DNA from: Hyphomonadaceae bacterium BRH_c29
GTDB lineage: Bacteria > Pseudomonadota > Alphaproteobacteria > Caulobacterales > Hyphomonadaceae
Length of the DNA stretch: 64,000 nucleotides
Direction of reading: 5' to 3'
NCBI GenBank assembly: GCA_000961695.1
Contig: LADW01000053.1
Location: forward strand, 1-64,000
Shown here: in pieces, positions 18,312 to 28,071 of the stretch
Layout: each line of letters starts with the position of its first letter
Position numbering within the stretch: position 1 is the first letter of the stretch
Made by a program: the position numbers and the translations under genes
Notes under the pieces: generated by a model
Told to the model about the DNA's origin: nothing
Seen by the model: the letters and a program-made list of their open reading frames with translations, nothing else
Database searches by the model: none

Positions 18312-19793
18312 CTAGCCGATCAGTATTTCAGGCTGCAGCCTGAGGGCGTTTGCGGTTTGAGCAAGGCGCCGTGATACCGTTTCAGAAATCATCGGCTCAT
18401 CTGCCTTGCGGATATTGAGGCAGAGCCTCTCGCCAGCCCGGGACAATTGTGCCCGGCGCAGGATCGGGCCTGAACGGCCAGAAAATACCGCACCAAGGCG
18501 CATGGCGCTGCCCAGCTGCTTGGCGCGCTCTGCCTGAGGCTCCGAGGTGAGCCCGACATAGTCGCCGGGCCGCTTGAAGTCTTTCTGGTACCGGCACCCA
18601 ACGGCATAGGCGATCATCGCGCGCTCACCATGGCTCACGCCGGCATACGGCGCGCGGAGAGCCTGATCGTAGGCCATTAGTGCGCGGTGGTCCGGATGGA
18701 AGCGCCCGGCGCTGTCCGCCATCATGCAGGCGGCCTGTTCGATCCGCAGGTCAGCTGCAGGCGACCCGAACAGATCAGCCTCCGGGGCAAACGCCGGCGC
18801 GATGAAGTCGTGCAGCGCCTGGCCGAATGCGATCTGGTTGTGATCCAACCGCGCAAAAGCAATCACGCCATCGAGCAGCGGATCGGTGACCGCTGCGCCT
18901 GTCATGTCGGTGAGCACGCCTTCGCGCAGGCCGGCAGAGGAAATCGAAATACCATCGAACTTGCTGATCTCGAGAATCTCTTCCAGCAGGATGGCGGCGA
19001 TCGGCATATGACGGGCCCGGCGCTTGTCCATGGATTCCAGCTGAGCGCGGGCGGCCGGATTGCTGAGCGAGTCGATGCAGAGCTTGGCCGTGCGCGCCAC
19101 CTGCCCCGAATTCATCTGGTAGCCCTGCAGCACCTGCAACGCGTACTTTTCAAGCGTCATGTTGATCTTGGCGAACGTCCGCCATGCACCGCCGACAGCA
19201 AAGAAACGCCCCTTGGCGCCCGGCAACACTTTTGACTTTTTCAGTTCAGCTTTGATGGCTTTGCGCAGTTCCTTTGCATCGGCGGGAAGCTCTCCGAAAG
19301 ACAAGGGTCCCAGCATCAGGCTTTCCCCTTTGCCCTTGCCGGTTCCGATCTGCATGAATTCCAGGCTGGAGCCGCCAAGGTCGCCGATGACGCCCTGTGG
19401 CTCATGAAAACTGGCTTCGACGCCGAGCGCGGACAGGCGCGCCTCATCTTCGCCGGACAAGACCGAAACCGGGCGTCCGAGGACGCGATTTGCCTTGCGG
19501 ATGAAGTCCGGGCCATCCTCAGCGGCGCGAACGGCTGCCGTGGCGACTGCGGTGAAATTGCGAAGGTTCAGCGCTCTGAGGATTGCCTTGTAGCGCGCGA
19601 GCGCTGACAGAGCCGATCGCTGGCCAGGCTCTGACAACCGTCCCGTCTTGGCAAGCCCCACGCCCAGACCCGCCATGACTTTTTCGTTGAACGTCGGAAG
19701 GATCGACGCCCCGAGGACGTCAAAAATGACCAGGCGGACCGAGTTGGAACCGATGTCAATTATGGCGGCGCGATGGGAATTGGGAAAGCTCAT
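18312..19793 (-). CDS. ppx: Exopolyphosphatase (Ppx/GppA family)
   Basis: 493 residues with the ASKHA phosphate loops [13 protein letters not shown] and [14 protein letters not shown] (about 11-25 and 140-155), an HD-like helical domain and a C-terminal region typical of alphaproteobacterial Ppx. It releases phosphate from polyphosphate ends, and some relatives also hydrolyse pppGpp. It overlaps ppk by 4 nt, so synthesis and breakdown enzymes are co-expressed. It is the last gene of the DUF2066-hdaA-ppk-ppx operon. Confidence 0.92.
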   Translation of the reverse strand: MSFPNSHRAAIIDIGSNSVRLVIFDVLGASILPTFNEKVMAGLGVGLAKTGRLSEPGQRSALSALARYKAILRALNLRNFTAVATAAVRAAEDGPDFIRKANRVLGRPVSVLSGEDEARLSALGVEASFHEPQGVIGDLGGSSLEFMQIGTGKGKGESLMLGPLSFGELPADAKELRKAIKAELKKSKVLPGAKGRFFAVGGAWRTFAKINMTLEKYALQVLQGYQMNSGQVARTAKLCIDSLSNPAARAQLESMDKRRARHMPIAAILLEEILEISKFDGISISSAGLREGVLTDMTGAAVTDPLLDGVIAFARLDHNQIAFGQALHDFIAPAFAPEADLFGSPAADLRIEQAACMMADSAGRFHPDHRALMAYDQALRAPYAGVSHGERAMIAYAVGCRYQKDFKRPGDYVGLTSEPQAERAKQLGSAMRLGAVFSGRSGPILRRAQLSRAGERLCLNIRKADEPMISETVSRRLAQTANALRLQPEILIG

Positions 19794-21964
19794 TCGCTTT
19801 TGCTCCCTTTCGGCAGCAGGCGTGGTGGAAGGCTCACCTCAAGCGCGCTTCCCCGACCAGAAAGGCTGGGATTGTCCATGAAATAGCGGTGCGCCGAGAA
19901 ACTCGAACTGCTGAGATCTGCCCGCGCGCGAATGTACGTTCCGTCCTCGTGCATAAGCCAGCTTTGCTGTTCATCGTTCAGGTTCGCCACCATGATCTGG
20001 TTCAGGACCTGCCGGTGCACGGTCGGATTTTCGATCGGGACCAGCGCTTCGACGCGGCGATCGAGATTCCTCGGCATCCAGTCTGCCGACGAAATGAAGA
20101 CTTTCGCATTGGGGGACGGAAGCGCCTCACCATTGGCAAAACATATAATCCGGGAATGCTCAAGAAAGCGCCCGATTATGCTCTTTACACTGATCGTATC
20201 CGACAGGCCCGGAACACCTGGACGCAGACAGCATATGCCCCGAACGACCAGATCGATCGGGACGCCAGCCTGGCTAGCCCGGTAGAGCGCGTCAATCACA
20301 TCGCCATCAACAAGCGAGTTCATCTTTGCCCAAATGCCGCTGGGTTTCCCCTTCTTCGCGGCAGCGGCCTCAGCCTCAATCATCTTGAGCAGATTGATCT
20401 TGAGGTTCAGCGGCGACATCGAAATCTTTTCGAGTGTCGGGCCGACTTCGGGCGGCTCACGATACGCAGTCACAAAGTTGAACAACCTGTTGGCATCCCG
20501 GCCGAGCGCCGGGTCAGCCGTGAATAGAGACAGGTCAGTATAGATTTTGGCATTGATCGGGTGGTAGTTGCCCGTACCGAAATGCGTATACGTCCGCAGC
20601 TCCTGGCCTTCCCGGCGAACGACGAGCGAGACTTTCGCGTGGGTCTTGTATTCAATAAATCCGTACACGACCTGCACGCCAGCGCGTTCCAGGTCCCTGG
20701 CAAGCCTGAGGTTCGCCTCTTCGTCAAATCGCGCCTTGATCTCAACCAGAGCTGTGACGTTCTTGCCGTTCTCCGCTGCTTCAACCAACGCAGCGACGAT
20801 GGGGGAATTATTGGTCGTGCGGTAAAGCGTCTGCTTGATCGCGACGACTTGCGGATCGGCAGCGGCCTGCCGAATGAATTCAACGACAACATCGAAGCTC
20901 TCGAACGGGTGATGGACAAGAATGTCCTTCATCCGCACTGCGGCAAAACAGTCTCCGCCCATTTCACGGATACGTTCCGGATACCGTGGGTCGTAAGGCG
21001 GAAATTTGAGGTCCGGCCGGTCGTCGACAATCAGTTCTGACAACTGCGCCATGCCGAGAATACCATCATAGAGCACGACGTCGGCGTTCTCTGCACCGAT
21101 TTCGCGCGTGATGAATTCCCGCAAGTGCTGGGGCGCACTCGACTGCATGCGAAGCCGGACGATGCGGCCCCGGCGGCGCTGCTTCAGCAGCACTTCAAAT
21201 TCACGGATCAGATCTTCGGCTTCTTCCTCGATCTCGATATCGCTGTCCCGCACGATCCTGAAAAGGCAACGGCCGCGTTCGCGATAGCCGGGAAAAAGGT
21301 CGCTGATAAATAGTCCGATCACATCTTCCAGCGGAATGAACCGGAGCGTTCCCTTCTGGCTGCGTGGAAGACGGATGAAGCGCCGCACGAAAGCAGGCAG
21401 CGGCACAATACCGATATGGCTATTCTCGCCATGTATGGAGACGAGATCAAGCGCGACCGAAAAGCCAAGATTGGGAATGAACGGAAACGGATGAGCCGGA
21501 TCAACAGCAAGCGGCGTCAGAACCGGGAAAATGTGGCTGCGAAAAAACTCGTCGAGATCCGTGATGTCTTTTTTGCTGAGGTCCGCGCCCGTAAGAACTC
21601 GGATATTCTCCGTTTCGAGCTCTTCCTTCAATTGCCGCCAGCGGCTCTGCTGATCGGCGATCAGTTTCAGCGACAATTCCTCGATCTGCTTGATCTGAGT
21701 GGAGGGCGTCAAACCTTCCTGGCTGGTTCGCGTTACGCCCGCCCGCACCTGCTCGCGCAGACCGGCGTATCGCACCATTTCGAACTCATCGAGGTTGCTG
21801 GCGGAAATCGACAGGAACCGCAGGCGCTCAAGCAGAGGATGCCCCGGATTTTCCGCCTCTTCCAGCACACGCCGGTTGAACTCGAGCCAGGAAAGCTCCC
21901 GGTTCAGGTAGCGCTGTGGCGACACCATCAGCTGCTTCGCGGTCTTGGCCACGCCGTCCACCAT
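19790..21964 (-). CDS. ppk: Polyphosphate kinase 1
   Basis: 724 residues, slightly longer than the E. coli enzyme. Signature segments are [19 protein letters not shown] at the N-terminus, the phosphorylated histidine in [20 protein letters not shown], and [16 protein letters not shown] in the C-terminal catalytic domain. It polymerises ATP gamma-phosphate into polyphosphate at the inner membrane. It lies 25 nt after hdaA and overlaps ppx by 4 nt. Confidence 0.97.
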   Translation of the reverse strand: MVDGVAKTAKQLMVSPQRYLNRELSWLEFNRRVLEEAENPGHPLLERLRFLSISASNLDEFEMVRYAGLREQVRAGVTRTSQEGLTPSTQIKQIEELSLKLIADQQSRWRQLKEELETENIRVLTGADLSKKDITDLDEFFRSHIFPVLTPLAVDPAHPFPFIPNLGFSVALDLVSIHGENSHIGIVPLPAFVRRFIRLPRSQKGTLRFIPLEDVIGLFISDLFPGYRERGRCLFRIVRDSDIEIEEEAEDLIREFEVLLKQRRRGRIVRLRMQSSAPQHLREFITREIGAENADVVLYDGILGMAQLSELIVDDRPDLKFPPYDPRYPERIREMGGDCFAAVRMKDILVHHPFESFDVVVEFIRQAAADPQVVAIKQTLYRTTNNSPIVAALVEAAENGKNVTALVEIKARFDEEANLRLARDLERAGVQVVYGFIEYKTHAKVSLVVRREGQELRTYTHFGTGNYHPINAKIYTDLSLFTADPALGRDANRLFNFVTAYREPPEVGPTLEKISMSPLNLKINLLKMIEAEAAAAKKGKPSGIWAKMNSLVDGDVIDALYRASQAGVPIDLVVRGICCLRPGVPGLSDTISVKSIIGRFLEHSRIICFANGEALPSPNAKVFISSADWMPRNLDRRVEALVPIENPTVHRQVLNQIMVANLNDEQQSWLMHEDGTYIRARADLSSSSFSAHRYFMDNPSLSGRGSALEVSLPPRLLPKGSKSE

Positions 21965-21989
21965 GAATTTCCCCTTGTTTCAGCCCGGT

Positions 21990-22715
21990 TCAGTTCGTCG
22001 ACGGTTCGTCTGGTTCCGACAGCCCCAGCGCCTCCAATACCTCTTTTGCCAGAGGAACAGAAGGCGCGCGTCCTGTCGTTGTGACACCATCACTCAGCTT
22101 TTCCGCGAACGCCTCGATGGCTTCGTAGGTGAGGTCAAGCCGAAGTGAGAGATAGGAGAGGATTTCCGGCTCGAGTTTCAGAAACCGCCGGGCCGCCGCC
22201 GCGTTGAGACGTCCATACAGCATTGGCTCGTCCGGCTGCAGGATTTCAGCAATCGGCATCGAGTTCAGGCGCGACTTCAGGTCAGCAGACGACACAGGCC
22301 ATTGAGACGGGCTGTTGCTCGACGCCAGCAAAAGCTTACCGCCCTCTTCGCCGGTCCGGTTGATAAAGGTGAGCAGCGTTTCATTGGCTGCCACTTTGTC
22401 AGCATCATCCACGGCCACGAATTGCCCCGCCAGAGCGTTCAGCTCCGCAGGCTTCAACCGGGAGAACGCGTTCGCGGTGAAATAAGTGCCACCAACTTCC
22501 TCGCACCAGGCCCTGAGCAGCGTGGTCAGCCCGCACCGCAACGGGCCTGTCACGCACAATACCGGCATCGGCCACTTGGCAGGCTGTCGCACAATGCTGA
22601 CCGCCGCCTGACTGGCTGGCGTGATGACCAGCTGATCAAAGCGCAGCGGCCCTGCGGGAAACGCAAAGCTCAATTGGTCTGGTTGTCCGGACGGGACGAT
22701 AGGCCGTTTGCTCAC
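21990..22715 (-). CDS. hdaA: HdaA, DnaA-related replication inactivator
   Basis: 241 residues with a GTG start overlapping the upstream gene. The N-terminal QLSFAF (14-19) fits the sliding-clamp-binding motif of Hda proteins. A DnaA-like AAA+ domain follows, with a Walker-B-like FVAVDDAD (D103, D104) and an SRL arginine motif. The P-loop reads GPLRCGLTT: the lysine of GKT is Leu (L63). E. coli Hda is also altered there (Arg), so the change may be tolerated. Hda with the clamp promotes ATP hydrolysis by DnaA to prevent re-initiation. The gene sits between DUF2066 and ppk. Confidence 0.8.
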   Translation of the reverse strand: MSKRPIVPSGQPDQLSFAFPAGPLRFDQLVITPASQAAVSIVRQPAKWPMPVLCVTGPLRCGLTTLLRAWCEEVGGTYFTANAFSRLKPAELNALAGQFVAVDDADKVAANETLLTFINRTGEEGGKLLLASSNSPSQWPVSSADLKSRLNSMPIAEILQPDEPMLYGRLNAAAARRFLKLEPEILSYLSLRLDLTYEAIEAFAEKLSDGVTTTGRAPSVPLAKEVLEALGLSEPDEPSTN

Positions 22716-23734
22716 GGAACCCCTGCAGCTGACACGGCCGAGCGGAGCACCCAGCCCGCTTCCGGCACATCCCCAAGCGCGACGCCGCGCTGCAGAAGAT
22801 CGTTCTGCAAACGCTGAGGGTCTCCCACGTAGGCGAAGCTGACCACGGCGCCATCGCGAGCAACGGCTGTGGTGCGGAAATCAGACACAAGCGGCGAACG
22901 TGCCAGCGCACCGCGCAGCGTGTTCCACTCAGCCAGCGAGGTGTAGCGCACCGTCGCCTTGGCCTGCGTGCGGACACCGCCGCGAATGATGGAGGACCGC
23001 TTCCAGTTCTCCTCCAGCAGGCGGGTGGCCGCTCTCGCTGCTCCTTCCAGCGTGGTCGCTGCCGGCGTGTTGCCGACCACTTCGGTTCCGGCCGCAGTCA
23101 CGGTCGACAGGCTGACACGCCAGGCGCCGTCGAAGCCGGAGAGTTCTGCCAGCACAGCGCGGCGCGCGCGCAGGCTTCCTGCTTCCGGAGACAACGCATT
23201 CCAATCACTGAAAGACGAATAGCCAGCAAGGTTTGCCGTCACATAAGGGGCCAGAGCCCCGGAATTGCCAGTGCCGAGCGCCTCGCGCCAGGCTTCTTCC
23301 AGTCCACCAGACGACGCCAGCGGCACCATCAGGCTGAGCGGCGCCTGCGTATCGACATAAGGCACGTTAAGGGATTCAAGGTGCGCCCTCACCATGCGCG
23401 GATTGTAGACCACTTGCAGGACGCCCTTGTAGCGGCCTGCGCCGGCAGTTTCTTCCTGGACATCCACGGCGGCGGAGAGGCGATTGGCCAATTCGGCGGT
23501 CACCGGCAAGTCGCCTGCCTCCGCCCGGTCCTCGGGGAGTGTAATTTTCTCGATGAGGATACGGGCGCCAGCCAGCCGGGCCGCCATCATGGCCTGTTCC
23601 CGCGCCTGAATCAGCGACGGCGCAGTCTCGTCCACTTCCAGACCAGGGATCGTATAAACGTCCTGCGTATCAGCTGCGGCACTGGAAACCGCCACAAACG
23701 CTGCGAGCGCAGAAGCAAGAAGCATACGAATCAT
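22712..23734 (-). CDS. DUF2066 domain-containing periplasmic protein
   Basis: 340 residues from the ATG before IRMLLASALAAFVAV, which gives a clean signal peptide ending near SSAAA. The rest resembles the DUF2066 family: an N-terminal module with repeated Ala-rich helices (AREQAMMAARLAGARILIEKI) and VQVVYNP-type strands. The function is unknown. Genes of this family are often found upstream of hdaA and next to purM in alphaproteobacteria, as here. It overlaps hdaA by 4 nt and is divergent from purM. Confidence 0.7.
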   Translation of the reverse strand: MIRMLLASALAAFVAVSSAAADTQDVYTIPGLEVDETAPSLIQAREQAMMAARLAGARILIEKITLPEDRAEAGDLPVTAELANRLSAAVDVQEETAGAGRYKGVLQVVYNPRMVRAHLESLNVPYVDTQAPLSLMVPLASSGGLEEAWREALGTGNSGALAPYVTANLAGYSSFSDWNALSPEAGSLRARRAVLAELSGFDGAWRVSLSTVTAAGTEVVGNTPAATTLEGAARAATRLLEENWKRSSIIRGGVRTQAKATVRYTSLAEWNTLRGALARSPLVSDFRTTAVARDGAVVSFAYVGDPQRLQNDLLQRGVALGDVPEAGWVLRSAVSAAGVP

Positions 23735-23841
23735 GGTCAGAGACCTCCTCGGTTGGCGACCTTGTAGCAATTCCGGCCCGGAGCTGAAACCGCGCGCGGC
23801 ACTGGCAGAGTCGATTTCCCCATGCTAACGCGCGAGACATC

Positions 23842-24867
23842 ATGAGCGACCCGTCCAAAACTTCCCTTTCTTACCGCGATGCTGGTGTCGATATTGAGGC
23901 AGGCGAACGCCTTGTCGATGCGATCGGCCCGCTGGCCAAAGCCACCCGCCGAGCCGGCGTCATGGGAGGGCTGGGCGGCTTCGGCGCCCTGTTCGACCTG
24001 AAAGCCGCTGGCTATTCAGATCCGATCCTGGTTTCGGGCACAGATGGCGTCGGCACCAAGCTGATGCTGGCCTTCGAGACCGGCATTCACAACACGGTCG
24101 GCATCGACCTCGTTGCCATGTGCGCCAATGACGTGCTGGCCCAGGGCGCCGAGCCGCTGTTTTTCCTCGATTATTTTGCCACAGGAAAGCTCGAGGGCGG
24201 CATCGCGGAAGCCGTGATCGCTGGCATTGCCGAAGGCTGCCGCCTGTCCGGCTGCGCCCTCGTCGGCGGCGAGACAGCTGAAATGCCGGGCATGTACCCG
24301 CCGGGTCATTACGATCTGGCCGGTTTCGTGGTCGGCGCTGTGGACCGCGACAAGGTTCTGCCGCGCATGGACACGATGGTGGCCGGGGACGTGCTGATCG
24401 GCATCGCCTCGTCCGGCCCGCACTCCAACGGCTACTCGCTGGTGCGCCGCATCGTGGAGCGCGAGAACCTGTCTTATGACAGCGCCTCCCCCTTCTCGAA
24501 CACGACGCTGGGCGAAGCGCTGCTCACGCCGACACGGCTTTATGCAGGCGTCTCACTGCCCCTGATCCGCAAAGGCGTCATTAAAGGCCTCGCCCACATC
24601 ACCGGCGGCGGCCTGACCGAAAACACCCCGCGCATGGTTCCGGACCATCTGGTTCCGGTCATTGACCGCAAGGCCTGGACCCCGCCCCCGGTGTTCGAAT
24701 GGCTGCAAGGCGCGGGCAATGTTGCCGAAGACGAAATGCACCGCACCTTCAATATGGGGATCGGCATGATCTTCGCGGTCGCGCCGGAAGACGCGGACGC
24801 CGTGTGCGCCGAGCTGCAGGCCGCTGGCGAAGCCCCGGTCGTGATTGGGCGTCTGGACCCGGCATGA
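23842..24867 (+). CDS. purM: Phosphoribosylformylglycinamidine cyclo-ligase (AIR synthetase)
   Basis: 341 residues. [59 protein letters not shown] and [11 protein letters not shown] are classical PurM segments for ATP and FGAM binding. It closes the imidazole ring in de novo purine synthesis. The stop overlaps purN by 4 nt (ATGA), the usual purMN arrangement. Confidence 0.97.
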   Translation: MSDPSKTSLSYRDAGVDIEAGERLVDAIGPLAKATRRAGVMGGLGGFGALFDLKAAGYSDPILVSGTDGVGTKLMLAFETGIHNTVGIDLVAMCANDVLAQGAEPLFFLDYFATGKLEGGIAEAVIAGIAEGCRLSGCALVGGETAEMPGMYPPGHYDLAGFVVGAVDRDKVLPRMDTMVAGDVLIGIASSGPHSNGYSLVRRIVERENLSYDSASPFSNTTLGEALLTPTRLYAGVSLPLIRKGVIKGLAHITGGGLTENTPRMVPDHLVPVIDRKAWTPPPVFEWLQGAGNVAEDEMHRTFNMGIGMIFAVAPEDADAVCAELQAAGEAPVVIGRLDPA

Positions 24868-25454
24868 ACCGCCTGAAGCTGGCGATCCTGATTTCCGGTC
24901 GCGGCTCCAACATGGAGGCGCTGCTGCACGCCGCCGAGGATCCGGCTTACCCGGCCAGGCCTGTGCTGGTCGCGTCAAACCGGCCCGATGCGAAAGGCCT
25001 GGAGACCGCAGCAGCCGCAGGTGTCCCAACCGCCGCCGTGGACCACACGCTGTTCGGCAAGGATCGCGAAGCCTTCGAAAAGGCGCTCGATGCGGAACTT
25101 GAAGCCGCTGGCACCGAAATCATCGCGCTCGCCGGCTTCATGCGTGTCCTGACGCCGTGGTTCGTAGGCAAGTGGGAAGGCCGGATGGTCAACATCCACC
25201 CGTCACTCCTGCCCAAATACAAAGGCCTCCACACCCACCAGCGCGCCATTGACGCGGGCGATACCGAGGCCGGCGCCACCGTTCACTGGGTCAGCCCCGG
25301 CGTCGATGACGGCGAGATCATCCAGCAGGCGAGCCTGCCCATCCTGCCCGGCGACACAGCCGACAGCCTCGCCGCCCGCCTCCTCCCCGTGGAGCACAAG
25401 CTCTACCCGGAAGCACTGGCGAAGGCGTGCGCGACGCTGACTTCGGCAGGCTGA
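24864..25454 (+). CDS. purN: Phosphoribosylglycinamide formyltransferase
   Basis: 196 residues from the ATG that overlaps the purM stop. It shows [13 protein letters not shown] near the start, the catalytic Asn/His in [18 protein letters not shown] and the Asp in GVDDGEII. It transfers formyl from 10-formyltetrahydrofolate to GAR. The longer upstream frame lies within purM and is a shadow. Confidence 0.96.
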   Translation: MNRLKLAILISGRGSNMEALLHAAEDPAYPARPVLVASNRPDAKGLETAAAAGVPTAAVDHTLFGKDREAFEKALDAELEAAGTEIIALAGFMRVLTPWFVGKWEGRMVNIHPSLLPKYKGLHTHQRAIDAGDTEAGATVHWVSPGVDDGEIIQQASLPILPGDTADSLAARLLPVEHKLYPEALAKACATLTSAG

Positions 25455-25696
25455 GCCAGCCTAAATATACCGCCTCTCAGCTTGGTAGTTTACGGCAGAT
25501 GCGTTATGCTTTCCGCATCGAACCGGAGATTTTATGTCCCGATAATATTGGTCCGCATGGTGCGGCCAAAACAAGTCACCGAAGATCAGCCTCGCCGTGC
25601 TTCGCCACGCTGAGCCCTTTGACTTGATCCACAAAATTCCAAAAAACACGCGCCCGGCATCCGCTGGGACGCAATATATGAAAGGGGTCTCTGACA
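25455..25696. other. Intergenic region purN-GNAT
   Basis: 242 bases without a supported gene. It is less GC-rich than its flanks, with a short CCGCATGGTGCGG hairpin near 25550. I see no clear terminator or promoter. The last bases (AAAGGGGTCTCTGACA) include a plausible ribosome binding site for the following GNAT gene. Confidence 0.4.
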
Positions 25697-26131
25697 ATGA
25701 TCAGACCCTATACCGACCACGATACTGACGCCGTGGTGTCTATCTGGCGCGCTGCCAGCGAACTCGCCCACCCGTTTCTGTCCGTGCCTTTTCTTGACGC
25801 AGAAGCGGAGAATGTGAGGAACGTCTATCCGAAGTTTGCTGAAATCTGGATGCTCGAAGACGATGGCAAACCCATCGGCTTCATCGCGCTACTCGGTGCA
25901 GAAGTCGGCGCCATCTTTCTTCAGCCCGAACATCATGGAAAAGGCCACGGCCGCGCCATGATGGATTTTGCGGTGTCGAAGAAAGGCGCCGTCACGCTTG
26001 ACGTCTTCAAGGCCAACGCCACCGGCCGTGCCTTCTATGACCGGTACGGCTTCCAGCAAGTGGGCGAATACGTCCACGAAGCCTCCGGACAGGCAACGCT
26101 GAAGCTGGCATTTACGCCGGTAGACAGCTGA
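25697..26131 (+). CDS. GNAT family N-acetyltransferase
   Basis: 144 residues with a complete GNAT fold. It starts MIRPYTDHDTDAVVSIWR, has the acetyl-CoA loop QPEHHGKGHGRAMM in motif A and ends with a typical motif B (NATGRAFYDRYGFQQVGEY). It most resembles the YjaB-like small GNATs. The substrate is unknown. It is a single gene followed by a GC hairpin. Confidence 0.85.
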   Translation: MIRPYTDHDTDAVVSIWRAASELAHPFLSVPFLDAEAENVRNVYPKFAEIWMLEDDGKPIGFIALLGAEVGAIFLQPEHHGKGHGRAMMDFAVSKKGAVTLDVFKANATGRAFYDRYGFQQVGEYVHEASGQATLKLAFTPVDS

Positions 26132-26140
26132 TAGAACAAT

Positions 26141-26166
26141 AGGGCGCCGCTCTCTGGTGGCGCCCT
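26141..26166 (+). terminator. Hairpin downstream of the GNAT gene
   Basis: AGGGCGCC (26141-26148) pairs with GGCGCCCT (26159-26166) around a 10-base loop, seven bases after the GNAT stop codon. The following T-run is poor, so termination strength is uncertain. Confidence 0.5.
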
Positions 26167-26198
26167 GACTTGTGTCCTGACATCCGGTGTAAGAACCC

Positions 26199-26227
26199 AA
26201 AAAAAGGCCCAACCTTCCGGCTGGGCC
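26199..26227 (-). terminator. Rho-independent terminator of ndk
   Basis: On the minus strand the stem GGCCCA/TGGGCC (26206-26227) is followed by a run of seven T residues (A-run at 26199-26205 on the plus strand), about 40 bases after the ndk stop codon. Confidence 0.8.
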
Positions 26228-26265
26228 CTCTTTAAATCTTCGCTGCCCTGAAAGGCTCGCCAGCC

Positions 26266-26688
26266 TTAGCCGGCGATGTCGGCTTCGGAGAAGAACTGCG
26301 CGATTTCGAGCGCGGCGTTCTCTTCGGAGTCCGAACCGTGGACCGAGTTTTCGCCGATCGATTTGGCGTAAAGCTTGCGGATCGTGCCTTCAGCGGCGTC
26401 TGCCGGGTTCGTGGCGCCCATCACTTCGCGGTATTTCGCGACAGCGTCGTCACCTTCGAGAACCTGAACAACCACCGGGCCGGAGGTCATGAATTCGACC
26501 AGCTCGCCGAAGAACGGACGTTCGCTGTGCACAGCGTAGAAGCGCTCGGCCTGAGCCTGGGTCATCTGGATGCGACGCTGGCCGATGATGCGCAGGCCGG
26601 CCTTTTCGATAACCGCGTTGACGGCGCCGGTCAGGTTACGCTCGGTCGCGTCGGGCTTGATGATGGAAAAGGTACGCTGGACAGCCAT
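26266..26688 (-). CDS. ndk: Nucleoside diphosphate kinase
   Basis: 140 residues, the standard size. [13 protein letters not shown] begins the fold and the phosphorylated histidine is H117 in NSVHGSDS. It balances NTP pools by a ping-pong phosphotransfer. The start is the ATG before AVQRTF, preceded by AGGAAC-like bases; the open frame continues 61 codons upstream without homology. It is monocistronic and divergent from yjdM. Confidence 0.97.
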   Translation of the reverse strand: MAVQRTFSIIKPDATERNLTGAVNAVIEKAGLRIIGQRRIQMTQAQAERFYAVHSERPFFGELVEFMTSGPVVVQVLEGDDAVAKYREVMGATNPADAAEGTIRKLYAKSIGENSVHGSDSEENAALEIAQFFSEADIAG

Positions 26689-26833
26689 GGGAGGTTCCTG
26701 TTGTAGGGAAATTGGAGTGTTGCGCGGGCCTATAGCGGCGCCGGCACGCCGGAGCAAGGACAGAGCGCCGCCTTGCGCAATCCGATTGCAGGGACTAGGG
26801 CGCTCGGAGCACAAATTCCGTAAGGTTCCGATC

Positions 26834-27169
26834 ATGAGCACGCTGCCGCCCTGCCCGAAATGTGGCTCCACCTACACCTATGAAGACGGCACGATGCTGG
26901 TCTGCCCCGAATGCGCCAATGAGTGGTCTGCCTCCGAGGCGGGCGCATCGGACGAGAAGGTCGTGAAGGATTCCAACGGCAATCCTCTGGCCGACGGCGA
27001 CACGGTGACCGTGATCAAGGACCTGAAAGTGAAGGGCAGCTCGCTGGTTGTGAAGCGCGGCACCAAGGTGAAGAACATCCGCCTCGTCGACGGCGACCAC
27101 GACATCGACTGCAAGATTGACGGCATCGGCCAAATGGGCCTGAAATCGGAATTCGTGAAGAAGGTCTGA
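26834..27169 (+). CDS. yjdM: YjdM/PhnA-family zinc-ribbon protein
   Basis: 111 residues: an N-terminal zinc ribbon with two CPxC pairs ([10 protein letters not shown] ... [10 protein letters not shown]) and the C-terminal PhnA domain with [26 protein letters not shown] and [23 protein letters not shown]. Once named PhnA, it is not the phosphonoacetate hydrolase and its role is still unclear. It converges with a GNAT gene 12 bases away. Confidence 0.9.
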   Translation: MSTLPPCPKCGSTYTYEDGTMLVCPECANEWSASEAGASDEKVVKDSNGNPLADGDTVTVIKDLKVKGSSLVVKRGTKVKNIRLVDGDHDIDCKIDGIGQMGLKSEFVKKV

Positions 27170-27181
27170 GACCCATCACGG

Positions 27182-27598
27182 TCAGGCCAGAACGAGTGTC
27201 ATTCCGGCATCATAGATTTCGCTCGGTCTCTTGATGAATCCATAACGTGCATATAATCCGGATTTCCCCCGTGCAGCCATCAGCCCGACGGTCGCCCCCT
27301 TGATCGCAACACCGCGTATCTGCTGCAGGAGGCTCTCCAGAATGCGCGCACCTATTCCTTCACCCTGCCGATTGGCAGCAACCATCATGTCCTGAATGTA
27401 AAAGTACATGACGCCATCACCGACCACCCGGCCAAAGCCGACAACCTCGTCTCCATCCATTGCCCGCGCAAAAAACAGACTGCGGTCAAGTGAGCGCTGG
27501 GCATCCTCTGAAGATAGGCCGCCCCAATCCAGAGCGTCCCTCAATTTCAGAAATTCGGTTGCTTCGATGGCCACCTGCTCGACAACCGCGCCCATCAC
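27182..27598 (-). CDS. GNAT family N-acetyltransferase
   Basis: 138 residues with the acetyl-CoA loop ANRQGEGIGARILE, a FARAMDGDEVVGFGRVVGDG strand pair and a GLYARYGF motif B. The substrate is unknown. Its start overlaps the holC stop by 4 nt, placing it as the last gene of pepA-holC-GNAT. Confidence 0.85.
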   Translation of the reverse strand: MMGAVVEQVAIEATEFLKLRDALDWGGLSSEDAQRSLDRSLFFARAMDGDEVVGFGRVVGDGVMYFYIQDMMVAANRQGEGIGARILESLLQQIRGVAIKGATVGLMAARGKSGLYARYGFIKRPSEIYDAGMTLVLA

Positions 27599-28068
27599 AC
27601 CCCCGCCTCTTTCCAGCCGCCCGATCCGGTCTGCTGGAAGTAGCGCGTCACCAGGCCAGCATCTTTCGCGGCCTTGAAGGCTTCCCGCGCCGCGCTGCGG
27701 GCATCCATGTCGCCATCGTCGAACATCATCATGCAGCGCGTGTAAGGCGCGTCCACCGGCGCCTTGACCCCGTCCATGAGGAACAGGGCCGCTGCGCCGT
27801 TCACATTGTCAGCCTTGCCTGAAATCAGCACGGGCTGACGCGATGCATCGAGCCCCGGTGCTTCGGATTGGCCATGCGGCAGGAAAGATGCGTCGTCATA
27901 CGTCCAGAGGGCGGCATCGAGCGCCGCCCGCCGGTCCGCATTCGGGCTGACGGCGAGGACGCGCCAGCCCACTTCGAGGCATTTGGACATGAGGGGCGCC
28001 GCCGCCTGCTCCAGCGTGGTGCGGGAGAGATGGTAAAACCACCACTCAGGCTTCGGCGGCTCGCTCAC
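27595..28068 (-). CDS. holC: DNA polymerase III chi subunit
   Basis: 157 residues, with a GTG start 3 bases after the pepA stop codon. The HolC fold is recognisable from WWFYHLSRTTLEQAAAPLMSKCLEVGWRVLAVS, LWTYDDASFLPHG and the late FDDGD segment. Chi links the clamp loader (via psi) to SSB. pepA-holC adjacency is a common arrangement in proteobacteria. Confidence 0.9.
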   Translation of the reverse strand: MSEPPKPEWWFYHLSRTTLEQAAAPLMSKCLEVGWRVLAVSPNADRRAALDAALWTYDDASFLPHGQSEAPGLDASRQPVLISGKADNVNGAAALFLMDGVKAPVDAPYTRCMMMFDDGDMDARSAAREAFKAAKDAGLVTRYFQQTGSGGWKEAGV

Positions 28069-28071
28069 ATC

